Assembly: GCA_903921965.1 (NCBI GenBank)
Contig: CAIXSE010000319.1
Coordinates: 1-7,804 of the forward strand
Source of the DNA: an uncultured Thermoleophilia bacterium
Lineage (GTDB): Bacteria > Actinomycetota > Thermoleophilia > UBA2241
Length of the DNA stretch: 7,804 bases
Reading direction: 5' to 3'
In this document: in pieces, positions 1 through 6,733 of the stretch
Layout of the letters: every line of letters begins with the position of its first letter
Position numbering within the stretch: position 1 is the stretch's first letter
Notes under the pieces: model-generated
What the model was told of the DNA's origin: nothing
The model's database searches: none
What the model saw: the letters and a program-made list of their open reading frames with translations, nothing else
Made by a program: the position numbers and the translations under genes

Positions 1-1
1 C

Positions 2-2833
2 ACGCTGCTGCGCGAGCGCCTCGGCCTCACCGGCGTCAAGGTCGCCTGCGACCAGGGCGCCTGCGGCGCCTGCACCGTCATCCTCGACGGGCGGCCGGTG
101 CTCTCGTGCACGACGCTCGCCGCCGAGGCCGACGGCTGCTCGGTGCTCACCGTCGAGGGCCTCGCCGAGGACGACCCGCTGATCGTCGCCTTCGCGACGC
201 AGGCGCAGCCCGGCCACGGGACGGCGCTGCAGTGCGGCTTCTGCACGCCCGGCATGGTGATGACCGCCAAGGCGCTGCTCCTGCGCACCCCGCAGCCGAC
301 CCGCGAGCAGGTGGTGGACGGCATGGCCGGCAACATCTGCCGCTGCGGGTGCTACCCGGGGATCGTCGAGGCGGTCGTGCGCGCCGGGGAGCTCGCGGCC
401 GGGCGGGACGCCGGACCGGCCGGAGAGCCGGCTGCGGAGCGTGTGGCGGCGCCCGGCGCCGGCCCCTTCGTCGGTTCGTACTCGCCGCGCGTCGACGCGC
501 TGGAGAAGGTCACCGGGCGCGCCGGCTACCTGGCCGACCTGGTCCTCGGCATGCGCGGCCGGGGCCTGCTGCACGCCAGCTGCCTGCACAGCCCGTACCC
601 CGCGGCTCGCATCGTGAGCCTCGACACGAGCCGCGCCGAGGCCATGCCGGGCGTCGTCGCCGTGCTCACCTGCGACGACGACGAGGTCCGCCGGCTCAAG
701 CCGACGAACGCCAGCTGGACGCCCTTCTACACGGCGTCCTACGAGCGCATGACCTGGCCCGCGTACCGCGACCGCCGGGTGCTGGGCGACACGGCGTACT
801 GGGCCGGGGACGAGGTCGGCGTGGTCGTCGCGGCCGAGAGCAAGGAACAGGCGGACGCGGCGCTCGCGGCCGTCGAGGTCCAGTGGGAAGAGAAGCCGTT
901 CGTGCTCGACCTGTGGGAGGCCATGCAGCCCGGCGCGCCGGTGGTGCACCCCGAGATGAATCCAGAGGGCAACACCTTCCCGCCGCCGCCGCCGCTGACG
1001 GGCCCGACCTTCCTCGAGCGCGGCGACCTCGAAGAGGGCTTCGCCGCGTCCGACGTCGAGATCGAGTTCGAGACCTCGTACCACAACCCCGACCACGGCT
1101 GCCTCGAGACGCGCGGCTGCGTCGTGCGGTGGGACGGCGACCGCCTGACCTGCTGGACGAACTACTACGCCGCCGACCAGCCCCGCATCTCCCTGGCGGA
1201 CATGCTGGAGGTCCCGCTGAACCGCGTGCGGGTCATCAACCCGTACATCGGCGGCAGCTTCGGGCGCGGCAACGAGGCCGACCAGCCGTTCCTCGTCTTC
1301 ACCGCCCTGCTCGCGAAGCGCTGTGGGGGGCGCCCCGTGCTCTACCGCATGGACCGCCGCGAGGACTTCCACGACACGCGCTCGCCCGTGCTCTACAGGG
1401 TCCGCGCCGGCGTGCGTGACGACGGCACGATCCTGGCACTGCACACCAGGGCCTACAGCCGGGCCGGCGCCTACGCCGACGACACCATGGGCGCCGCCGA
1501 CACGGTACCCCGCGAGGTCGCCGAGCTCTCGCTGGCGCCCATCCCCAACCTCCGCATGGAGGCGTACTGCGTCTACACCAACACCGTCCCCGGCGGCGTG
1601 AAGCGCGGTATCGGCAACAACGAGCTCAACCTGGCCTGGGGACGCCTGCTCGACGAGATCGGCGAGCGGCTCGGCCTCGACCCCGTGGATGTCGCTCTCA
1701 GGAACATGGGCAACCCGTGGAACCCAAGGCCGGACGAGAGCCTGGCGGCGGTGCTGAACGAGGGCGCCGGCAGGATCGGCTGGAGCCGGCGCCGCAAGGC
1801 GCCCTCGGGTGCCGCGGACGGGCCGGCGAAGCGGCGCGGCCTCGGCATGTCGGTCCACAACACGTGGCACGCGGCCTGGCAGGAGATCCCTCGCGGCCGC
1901 GTGCAGGTCCGTCTGACGATGAACCCGGACGGGTCGGTGGTGCTCGACGCCCCCACCGCCGAGACGGGGACCGGCTCGAGCAGCTGCACGGTGTTCGCCT
2001 GCGCCGACGCGCTCGCCTGGCTGGGGGTCGCCGCCGCGGACATCACCTACCTGGCGCACACCGACACCGACCGCGGGCTCAAGGACATGGTGCAGACCGA
2101 CAGCGCCGTGTCGTACCTGCAGGCCGAGCTGATGCCCAGGGCCGCCGGGGAGCTCAGGGAGAAGGTGGTGGGGCACATCGCGGGCCTTCTGGAGGTGCCG
2201 CGGGACGAGGTGGACATCCGCGAGGGCCGTGTCTACTGGCCGGGCGGCCCCGGCGACGGGCGCCCGCTGGCCGAGGTCATGCTGGAGAAGTCGGACCTCG
2301 CCGCCTTCGTCGTCGAGGTCGAGGACCTGCCCCCGGCCGAGGTCACGGGGTGCCCCTTCCTCGCCAGCTTCGTCGAGGTCGAGGTCGACACCGAGACCGG
2401 CGCCGTGGAGGTGGTCGAGGCCGTGCAGGCGACCGACTGCGGCAAGGTGATGTACCGGGCCGGCGCGGACGGGCAGCTCATCGGCGGCGTGACCATGGCC
2501 GCCAGCGAGGCGCTCCTCGAGGAGATCGTCCACGACGCGCGGACCGGGCTGCCCCTCAACTTCAACTGGGTCGACTACCGCATGGCGACGCTGGCCGACG
2601 CCCCGCAGGTCGCGCCGGCGGCGCTCGAGGTGTGGCGGGGCGCCGGCAACCACCCGGCGAGCGGTCTCGGCGAGTCGGCGATCACGGCGACGCCGGCCGC
2701 CATCGCCAACGCCGTGCGCAACGCCGTCGGCGTGCCGCTGTACGATCTGCCGATCACCCCGGGGAAGGTGCTGCAGGCGCTCGCTGACGGCCGTCGAGGG
2801 CCCGGCCCCGCAGGAACGGAGGCTCGGCCGTGA
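2..2833 (+). CDS. Xanthine dehydrogenase-family molybdoenzyme, fused [2Fe-2S] and molybdopterin subunits (5' partial)
   Basis: This is the catalytic chain of a molybdenum hydroxylase or reductase. It is open to the left edge, so the start codon and probably about 25-35 residues are missing; 943 residues are visible. The plant-type [2Fe-2S] domain comes first, with CDQGACGAC at about 47-73 and a fourth Cys near 107. The second [2Fe-2S] domain follows, with CGFC (233-244) and CRCGC (338-352). After a Gly/Ala/Pro-rich linker (about 392-475) the molybdopterin domain runs to the end. It shows GGSFGRGNE (1250-1276), KRGIG (1601-1615), and the motif GLGESAI whose Glu (codon 2672-2674) matches the catalytic base of the family (Glu1261 of bovine xanthine oxidase, Glu869 of Desulfovibrio aldehyde oxidoreductase MOP). 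The Fe-S/Mo fusion without FAD resembles MOP, but here a separate FAD subunit overlaps it by 4 bases. Several Mo-site motifs are atypical (WTNYY, GTG for GQG), so the substrate cannot be named. The family call is secure. Confidence 0.93.
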   Translation, partial: TLLRERLGLTGVKVACDQGACGACTVILDGRPVLSCTTLAAEADGCSVLTVEGLAEDDPLIVAFATQAQPGHGTALQCGFCTPGMVMTAKALLLRTPQPTREQVVDGMAGNICRCGCYPGIVEAVVRAGELAAGRDAGPAGEPAAERVAAPGAGPFVGSYSPRVDALEKVTGRAGYLADLVLGMRGRGLLHASCLHSPYPAARIVSLDTSRAEAMPGVVAVLTCDDDEVRRLKPTNASWTPFYTASYERMTWPAYRDRRVLGDTAYWAGDEVGVVVAAESKEQADAALAAVEVQWEEKPFVLDLWEAMQPGAPVVHPEMNPEGNTFPPPPPLTGPTFLERGDLEEGFAASDVEIEFETSYHNPDHGCLETRGCVVRWDGDRLTCWTNYYAADQPRISLADMLEVPLNRVRVINPYIGGSFGRGNEADQPFLVFTALLAKRCGGRPVLYRMDRREDFHDTRSPVLYRVRAGVRDDGTILALHTRAYSRAGAYADDTMGAADTVPREVAELSLAPIPNLRMEAYCVYTNTVPGGVKRGIGNNELNLAWGRLLDEIGERLGLDPVDVALRNMGNPWNPRPDESLAAVLNEGAGRIGWSRRRKAPSGAADGPAKRRGLGMSVHNTWHAAWQEIPRGRVQVRLTMNPDGSVVLDAPTAETGTGSSSCTVFACADALAWLGVAAADITYLAHTDTDRGLKDMVQTDSAVSYLQAELMPRAAGELREKVVGHIAGLLEVPRDEVDIREGRVYWPGGPGDGRPLAEVMLEKSDLAAFVVEVEDLPPAEVTGCPFLASFVEVEVDTETGAVEVVEAVQATDCGKVMYRAGADGQLIGGVTMAASEALLEEIVHDARTGLPLNFNWVDYRMATLADAPQVAPAALEVWRGAGNHPASGLGESAITATPAAIANAVRNAVGVPLYDLPITPGKVLQALADGRRGPGPAGTEARP
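2813..2822 (+). promoter_or_regulatory. Ribosome binding site for the FAD/GltD fusion gene
   Basis: GGAACGGAGG ends 7 bases before the GTG at 2830. It lies inside the last codons of the upstream gene, whose TGA (2831-2833) overlaps the GTG. The good Shine-Dalgarno match plus the GTGA overlap supports this start and suggests translational coupling of the two subunits. Confidence 0.7.
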
Positions 2834-5175
2834 GCGGCGCGCGGATCGACTACCGGGCGCCGGCCGGAGTGGGGGAGGCGGTGGAGCTCCTGCGCGCCGG
2901 CAGCGGCAGGGCGCGCCTGCTGGCCGGCGGCACCGACATCTACGGCGTCCTCAAGGCCGGCGTCCACGGCCGCGAGGAGGTGCTGCTCGTCGACCTGAAG
3001 AGGATCCCGGGCCTCGACGGCATCGTCGAGGGGGACGGCGAGGTCGTGATCGGCGCGCTCACCCGCCTCGCCGACGTCGCGCGGGACGGACTCGTCGGCG
3101 CGCGCCTGCCCCTGCTCGCGGAGGCGGCGCGCGCCGTCGCCTCGCCGCAGCTGCGCGAGATGGCCACGGTCGGCGGCAACCTCTGCCAGGAGACCCGCTG
3201 CTGGTACTACCGGGCCCCGGACGACGCGTTCCACTGCCACCGCAAGGGCGGCGAGCTGTGCGCCGCGGCCGTCGGCGACAACCGCTATCACTCGGTCTTC
3301 GGCTCGGCGCGGGTCGTCGACCCGCCGTGCGTCGTGGCCTGCCCGAACCACAACGGCATCCCGGTCTACCTCGAGGCCCTGCGGCGGCTGGACCTGGACG
3401 AGGCGGCGCGCCTGCTGCTCGCCGAGAACCCGCTGGCCGCCATCACGGGCCGCGTCTGCCCGCACGCCTGCGAGCAGGGCTGCAACCGCTGCGGCCTCGA
3501 CGAGGCGCTGTCGATCCGCAGCCTGGAGCGCGAGGTCGGCGACCACGTCCTGGACCACCCGGCGGCGTTCCTCGGCGACGCGCCGCCGGCGACCGGCAGG
3601 CGCGTGGCCGTGGTCGGCTCCGGACCGGCGGGCCTGACGGCCGCGTACTTCCTCCGCCGCCGCGGCCACGCCGTGACCGTGTACGAGCGCGAGGCCGGGC
3701 CGGGCGGGATGCTCGCGCTCGGCATCCCGCCGTTCCGGCTGGCGCCCGAGGTCGTGTCCGGCGTCGTCGGGCTCTTCGAGCAGCTCGGCGTCGAGTTCCG
3801 CTGCGGCGTCGACGTCGGCGTCTCGGTCCCGCTCGAGGACCTGCAGGCGACGCACGACGCCGTCGTCGTCGCCTGCGGCGCCTGGGAGTCCCCGCGCATC
3901 GGCATCGAGGGCGAGGATGCCACGGTCTCCGGCCTTGACTACCTCCGCAGTGCGGCGCTCGACCTCGGGTGGCGCGAGACGGGCGACGTGCTCGTGGTCG
4001 GCGGCGGCAACGTGGCCGTCGACGCCGCCATGACGGCGCTCGCGCGTGGCGCGGCATCCGTGACGATGGTCTGCCTCGAGGCGCGCGCCGAGATGCCCGC
4101 CTTCGAGTGGGAGGTGACCGAGGCGCTCGAGGCCGGCGTCAGGCTCCGCGACCGGTGGGGCCCCCGAGCCGTGCGCCTGGAGGCGGGCGCCGTGACCGGC
4201 GTCGAGCTGGTGCGCTGTACCGCCGTGCTCGACGAGCACGGCGCCTTCTGCCCGACCCTCGACGAGACGGTGCGCGACGTCTTGCCGGCCGGCAAGGTCG
4301 TCATGGCGGTCGGCCAGCGCGTCGACCGGTCGTGGCTCCCCGCGCTCGACGACGACCCGGCCGCGAGCGGGCGCACCACGCCCACACTCGTCTGCGGCGA
4401 CGCCGCGACCGGTCCGGCGACGATCGTCGAGGCCGTCGCCTCCGGGCGGGCGGCCGCGGCGTCCATCGCCGGGCTGCTGTCTTCAGGGACCGCCGAGGAG
4501 GGCTCGCGCCCGCGCCGGTCCGGACTGCTTCCGGCGGACGACGAGAGTCCCGGCCGGACCTCCCGCGCCCTGACCGGCGCCGCACAGCCGGGCCTCCGGG
4601 CCCGGCGGGACGGCGACTCCACGAGCTGCCGGAGCGAGGTGGGCGAGGAGGCCAGGCGCTGCCTGGACTGCAGCTGCATCGCCGTCTCCCCGTCGGATCT
4701 GGCCCCGGCGCTGATCGCCCTCGGCGCGCGCGTCGAGACCTCGGTGCGCACGCTCGACGTGGCGCAGCTGTTCGCGGCCTCGCAAGACGGGTCCACCGTC
4801 CTCGAGCCGGACGAGATTCTGCTGCGCGTCCGCGTCCCGCTTCCCGGCGGCGACGCGGCCGGCGCGTTCGCCAAGTTCAGGGAGCGCAGGTCCGTCGACT
4901 TCCCCATCGTGAACGTCGCCGTGCAGCTCGACATGAGCGCGTCGCGCATCGTTGCCGCCCGCCTCTGCGCGGGCGCCGTGGCGCCGGTGCCGCTGCGCCT
5001 CGTCGAGGCCGAACGATGCCTGGCCGGCCGGGAACGCAGCCTCGCCGTGTGCCGTGAGGCGGCCGAGGCGGCCATGGGCAGCGCCGTGCCGCTGCGGAGC
5101 AACAGCTACAAGCGCCGGGTCCTCGGGGCCCTCGTGCGGCGTGCCCTGGAGCAGGCCATGGGAGTCGCGCCGTGA
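2830..5175 (+). CDS. FAD subunit of a molybdenum hydroxylase with an inserted GltD-like NAD(P)H oxidoreductase module
   Basis: This 781-residue protein is about 2.5 times the usual length of a CoxM/XdhB-type FAD subunit (near 290-330). Residues 5-158 are the first part of the FAD-binding fold, with LLAGGTDIYG (30-39) and ATVGGNLC (112-119). Residues 616-776 complete it: CIAVSPSDLAPALIALGA, then the C-terminal CO-dehydrogenase flavoprotein domain from about 680 (FAKFRERRSVDFPIVNVAV). Between them sits a GltD/NfnB-like oxidoreductase (see separate entry). Cysteines 119, 124, 136, 144 and 616 flank the junction and resemble the extra [4Fe-4S] loop known in the beta subunit of 4-hydroxybenzoyl-CoA reductase. 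The protein most likely carries electrons between NAD(P)H and the [2Fe-2S]/Mo chain encoded just upstream, with which it overlaps by 4 bases. The frame is uninterrupted and codon use matches the neighbours, so this looks like a real fusion, not an assembly join. The direction of electron flow is not known. Confidence 0.92.
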   Translation: MSGARIDYRAPAGVGEAVELLRAGSGRARLLAGGTDIYGVLKAGVHGREEVLLVDLKRIPGLDGIVEGDGEVVIGALTRLADVARDGLVGARLPLLAEAARAVASPQLREMATVGGNLCQETRCWYYRAPDDAFHCHRKGGELCAAAVGDNRYHSVFGSARVVDPPCVVACPNHNGIPVYLEALRRLDLDEAARLLLAENPLAAITGRVCPHACEQGCNRCGLDEALSIRSLEREVGDHVLDHPAAFLGDAPPATGRRVAVVGSGPAGLTAAYFLRRRGHAVTVYEREAGPGGMLALGIPPFRLAPEVVSGVVGLFEQLGVEFRCGVDVGVSVPLEDLQATHDAVVVACGAWESPRIGIEGEDATVSGLDYLRSAALDLGWRETGDVLVVGGGNVAVDAAMTALARGAASVTMVCLEARAEMPAFEWEVTEALEAGVRLRDRWGPRAVRLEAGAVTGVELVRCTAVLDEHGAFCPTLDETVRDVLPAGKVVMAVGQRVDRSWLPALDDDPAASGRTTPTLVCGDAATGPATIVEAVASGRAAAASIAGLLSSGTAEEGSRPRRSGLLPADDESPGRTSRALTGAAQPGLRARRDGDSTSCRSEVGEEARRCLDCSCIAVSPSDLAPALIALGARVETSVRTLDVAQLFAASQDGSTVLEPDEILLRVRVPLPGGDAAGAFAKFRERRSVDFPIVNVAVQLDMSASRIVAARLCAGAVAPVPLRLVEAERCLAGRERSLAVCREAAEAAMGSAVPLRSNSYKRRVLGALVRRALEQAMGVAP
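3304..4674 (+). other. GltD/NfnB-like Fe-S flavoprotein module nested inside the FAD subunit (residues 159-615)
   Basis: The insert starts with a Fer4_20-like Fe-S region: CVVACP at 167-172, NPLAAITGRVCPHACEQGC at 200-218 and C221, the cysteine pattern of GltD, NfnB/PreT and dihydropyrimidine dehydrogenase N-termini. An FAD dinucleotide fold follows (VVGSGPAG 261-268, E286, GGML 292-295, GIPPFRL 298-304). A second, NAD(P)H-binding Rossmann fold follows that (VVGGGNVAVDAA 389-400). It closes with the family's FAD-contact motif CGDAATGPATIVEAVASGRAA (522-542). Residues 551-605 are a low-complexity linker rich in Ser, Arg, Gly and Ala. The insert ends with EEARRCLDC (606-614), a motif usually found at the N-terminus of the GltD Fe-S domain or in C-terminal Fe-S tails of relatives. 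Domain identity is clear; the exact boundaries are uncertain by several residues. Confidence 0.88.
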
Positions 5176-5216
5176 GATCCGCTGCGCGAGCTCGCCGGCG
5201 GAGGGGCTGATCGCGT

Positions 5217-5222
5217 GGGAGG
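5217..5222 (+). promoter_or_regulatory. Ribosome binding site choosing the start of the flavoprotein gene
   Basis: GGGAGG ends 7 bases before the GTG at 5230 and favours that start. A competing site, GGAGGGG at 5200-5206, lies 8 bases before the in-frame GTG at 5215. The longer form would add only MGGGG, which looks like translated Shine-Dalgarno sequence, so 5230 is preferred. Confidence 0.5.
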
Positions 5223-5229
5223 TGGCGGT

Positions 5230-6564
5230 GTGGAGAACCACGATGTGGTGGTGGTGGGTGCGGGCGTGTCTGGTCTGGCGACGGCCTGGCACCTCCGCGA
5301 CCGGGACGTGCTCGTCCTCGAGGAGACTGACCGGCTCGGCGGTCGCATGCGTTCAGAGCCGCGCGCCGACACGTGGCTGAACTTCGCTGCCCACGTGTAC
5401 GGCGGGGACGGTACGGCCACCGACCGCCTGTTCCGCGGACTCGGCGTGACGGCTCTGCCTCTGCCCGGCAAGCTCGCGGCTCTCGCGTACGCCGGCCGGA
5501 TCGTCACGAGCCCCGTGGAGACGTACCCGGCGCTTCTGCCGCTGCCGCCGGCGTCGCGTGCCGCGCTCGTGCGTGCGGGGCTCCGGCTGCGCTTCGACGT
5601 CGCGCGCTACGCGCGGGCTGCCCGGCTGCGCGCCGGCGAGACGCCGGCCGAGCGGCAGGCGCGCATCCTCGCCTTCATGGACGACCGCTCGTTCAGCGAG
5701 CACATGGGGCCGCTGCCGCCCGACGTGGACGGCATGTTCCGGTGCACCCTGACGCGCTCGTCCGGAGACCCGGAGGAACTCGCGGCCGGGTATGGCGTCG
5801 GCTACTTCAACCTCGTCTGGGACCGCTCGGCGGGCCTGTCGCGCGGCGTGGTCGGAGGTCCCGGCGCCGTCATCGAGCGGCTCGCCGCGGCGTTGCCGCC
5901 CGTCGAGACCGGATCGAGGGCGGTCCGCGTCGAGCAGGACGCGCACGGCGTCCGCGTGACGGTGCGGCGCGGCGACGAGGAGCGCGTGGTCGGGGCGGGC
6001 GCCGCCGTCCTGGCCGTGCCGGCGCCGGTGGCGGCCGACCTCGTCGCCGGACTGCCTGCCGAGACCGCCGCCGCCCTGCGGGCCGTGCGCTACGGACCTT
6101 ACGTGGTCGGTGCCTTCCTGGTGGACGGCGCCGACCTGCCCTGGCGCGGCCTGTACGCCGTGGCCACGCCCGGCCGCAGCTTCAGCATGGCGTACAACAT
6201 CGGCAACGTCCAGGAGCACCCCTCGCTGCCGCGTCCGCGCCACGGCAGCGTGATGGTCTACACGGCGGCGTCCCAGGGCCGCAGGCTGCTGGCCGAGGAC
6301 GACGACACCATCGCCGAGCGCTACACGCGCGACCTCGCCGAGGTCTTCCCGGGGTGCGAGGGGCTCGTCAAGGAGGTGGTCGTCCGGCGCTGGCCGCGGG
6401 GCCTGCCGTTCGCGCACGCCGGCCGCGGGCGCCTGCAGCCGGCTCTCACGCGGCCGCTGGGCCGCGTCCATCTGGTCGGTGACTACCTCGGCACGAGGTA
6501 CGTGGAGACCTGCGCGGAGACCGCGGAGGCCGTGGCGCTGCGTGTCAGGGGCTGGCAGACCTGA
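5230..6564 (+). CDS. FAD-dependent oxidoreductase, amine oxidase/protoporphyrinogen oxidase-like
   Basis: This is a 444-residue flavoprotein of the amine oxidase/HemG(HemY)/phytoene desaturase superfamily. The N-terminus has the FAD dinucleotide motif VVVVGAGVSGLATAWHL (6-22), the ribose-binding acidic residue E31, and LGGRM (36-40), the GG signature of this superfamily. The middle has GVVGGPGAVIERLAAALP (about 210-227) followed by a beta-strand pair with VRVTVR, as in protoporphyrinogen oxidases. The C-terminus has the second FAD contact VHLVGDYLG (413-421), followed by VETCAETAEAVAL in place of the usual GA..SG pattern. No signal peptide or membrane segment is seen, so it is probably cytoplasmic. 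It starts 54 bases after the molybdoenzyme FAD subunit and probably belongs to the same operon. Being close to haem or carotenoid enzymes in fold does not give it that function: no haem or carotenoid gene is nearby. The substrate is unknown. GTG 5215 is an alternative start. Confidence 0.85.
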   Translation: MENHDVVVVGAGVSGLATAWHLRDRDVLVLEETDRLGGRMRSEPRADTWLNFAAHVYGGDGTATDRLFRGLGVTALPLPGKLAALAYAGRIVTSPVETYPALLPLPPASRAALVRAGLRLRFDVARYARAARLRAGETPAERQARILAFMDDRSFSEHMGPLPPDVDGMFRCTLTRSSGDPEELAAGYGVGYFNLVWDRSAGLSRGVVGGPGAVIERLAAALPPVETGSRAVRVEQDAHGVRVTVRRGDEERVVGAGAAVLAVPAPVAADLVAGLPAETAAALRAVRYGPYVVGAFLVDGADLPWRGLYAVATPGRSFSMAYNIGNVQEHPSLPRPRHGSVMVYTAASQGRRLLAEDDDTIAERYTRDLAEVFPGCEGLVKEVVVRRWPRGLPFAHAGRGRLQPALTRPLGRVHLVGDYLGTRYVETCAETAEAVALRVRGWQT

Positions 6565-6566
6565 CG

Positions 6567-6613
6567 GCCGGCGGCCGCGGGCCGGGCGCCCCGTGAACGG
6601 CCGCGCCGCCGGC
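6567..6613 (+). terminator. Possible GC-rich hairpin after the flavoprotein gene
   Basis: GCCGGCGGC (6567-6575) can pair with GCCGCCGGC (6605-6613), beginning 3 bases after the stop codon. A competing stem GCGGCCG (6571-6577) with CGGCCGC (6598-6604) overlaps it. There is no T-run afterwards, and such pairings arise easily in GC-rich DNA, so transcript termination is only possible. Confidence 0.25.
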
Positions 6614-6642
6614 GTGCGGCGAGGCTGGAGCCGGGCAGGGTG

Positions 6643-6671
6643 TTGTGTCGGGGCCCGGAACGTCGCATACT
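6643..6671 (+). promoter_or_regulatory. Tentative sigma70-type promoter for the AOR-like gene
   Basis: TTGTGT (6643-6648) and CATACT (6666-6671) are separated by 17 bases and match the -35 and -10 consensus at 3 and 4 of 6 positions. Transcription would start near 6678, placing the inverted repeat at 6688-6711 just downstream, a usual place for a repressor site. An alternative -10, TATATC at 6701-6706, lies inside the repeat but lacks a good -35. Confidence 0.3.
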
Positions 6672-6687
6672 GCACGCGTCTTGTTGG

Positions 6688-6711
6688 GAAGTGATATGCC
6701 TATATCACTTC
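6688..6711. promoter_or_regulatory. Perfect AT-rich inverted repeat, probable operator
   Basis: The arms GAAGTGATAT (6688-6697) and ATATCACTTC (6702-6711) are exact reverse complements separated by GCCT. It is the most AT-rich patch in a very GC-rich window and sits in the only sizeable intergenic region, upstream of the AOR-like gene. The length and symmetry fit a dimeric regulator's binding site. The spacing (GTGA, 10 bases, TCAC) does not fit the CRP/FNR pattern, so the regulator family is unknown. It could also fold as an RNA stem with a 4-base loop, but no T-run follows to make it a terminator. Confidence 0.6.
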
Positions 6712-6733
6712 TGGTCTGCTCCGGGCGACGGAT

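Noticed and set aside
980..997. Run of CCG codons giving five prolines in gene 1
   Set aside because: It is a short proline run in a surface loop of the Mo domain, common in GC-rich genes; not a repeat element.
106..1419. Plus-strand open frame of 437 codons in another frame of gene 1
   Set aside because: It is an Arg-rich shadow. The frame starting at 2 carries all Fe-S and Mo motifs without interruption.
2305..2396. Repeated GTCGAGGTCGAG units
   Set aside because: They encode two V-E-V-E-like beta-strand segments with preferred codons; there is no tandem repeat beyond codon bias.
2575..4239. Long open frame on the minus strand (554 codons)
   Set aside because: It runs antisense across the end of gene 1 and half of gene 2, both clear by homology. 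Its predicted protein is low-complexity Ala/Arg/Gly/Asp without any motif, as expected from the GC-rich codon bias of the sense genes.
5176..5229. Gap between the FAD subunit and flavoprotein genes as a promoter region
   Set aside because: It is only 54 bases, GC-rich, filled with two Shine-Dalgarno-like stretches, and shows no credible -10 or -35. Read-through from the upstream genes is more likely.
6631..6658. CCGGGC and GCCCGG pairing as a second terminator
   Set aside because: There are only 6 bp with a 16-base loop and no T-run, and it overlaps the tentative -35. Such matches are expected by chance at this GC content.
5353..6675. Minus-strand open frame of 440 codons opposite the flavoprotein
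   Set aside because: The composition is Arg/Ala/Gly/His-rich with no fold signature, while the plus strand has full FAD motifs at both ends.
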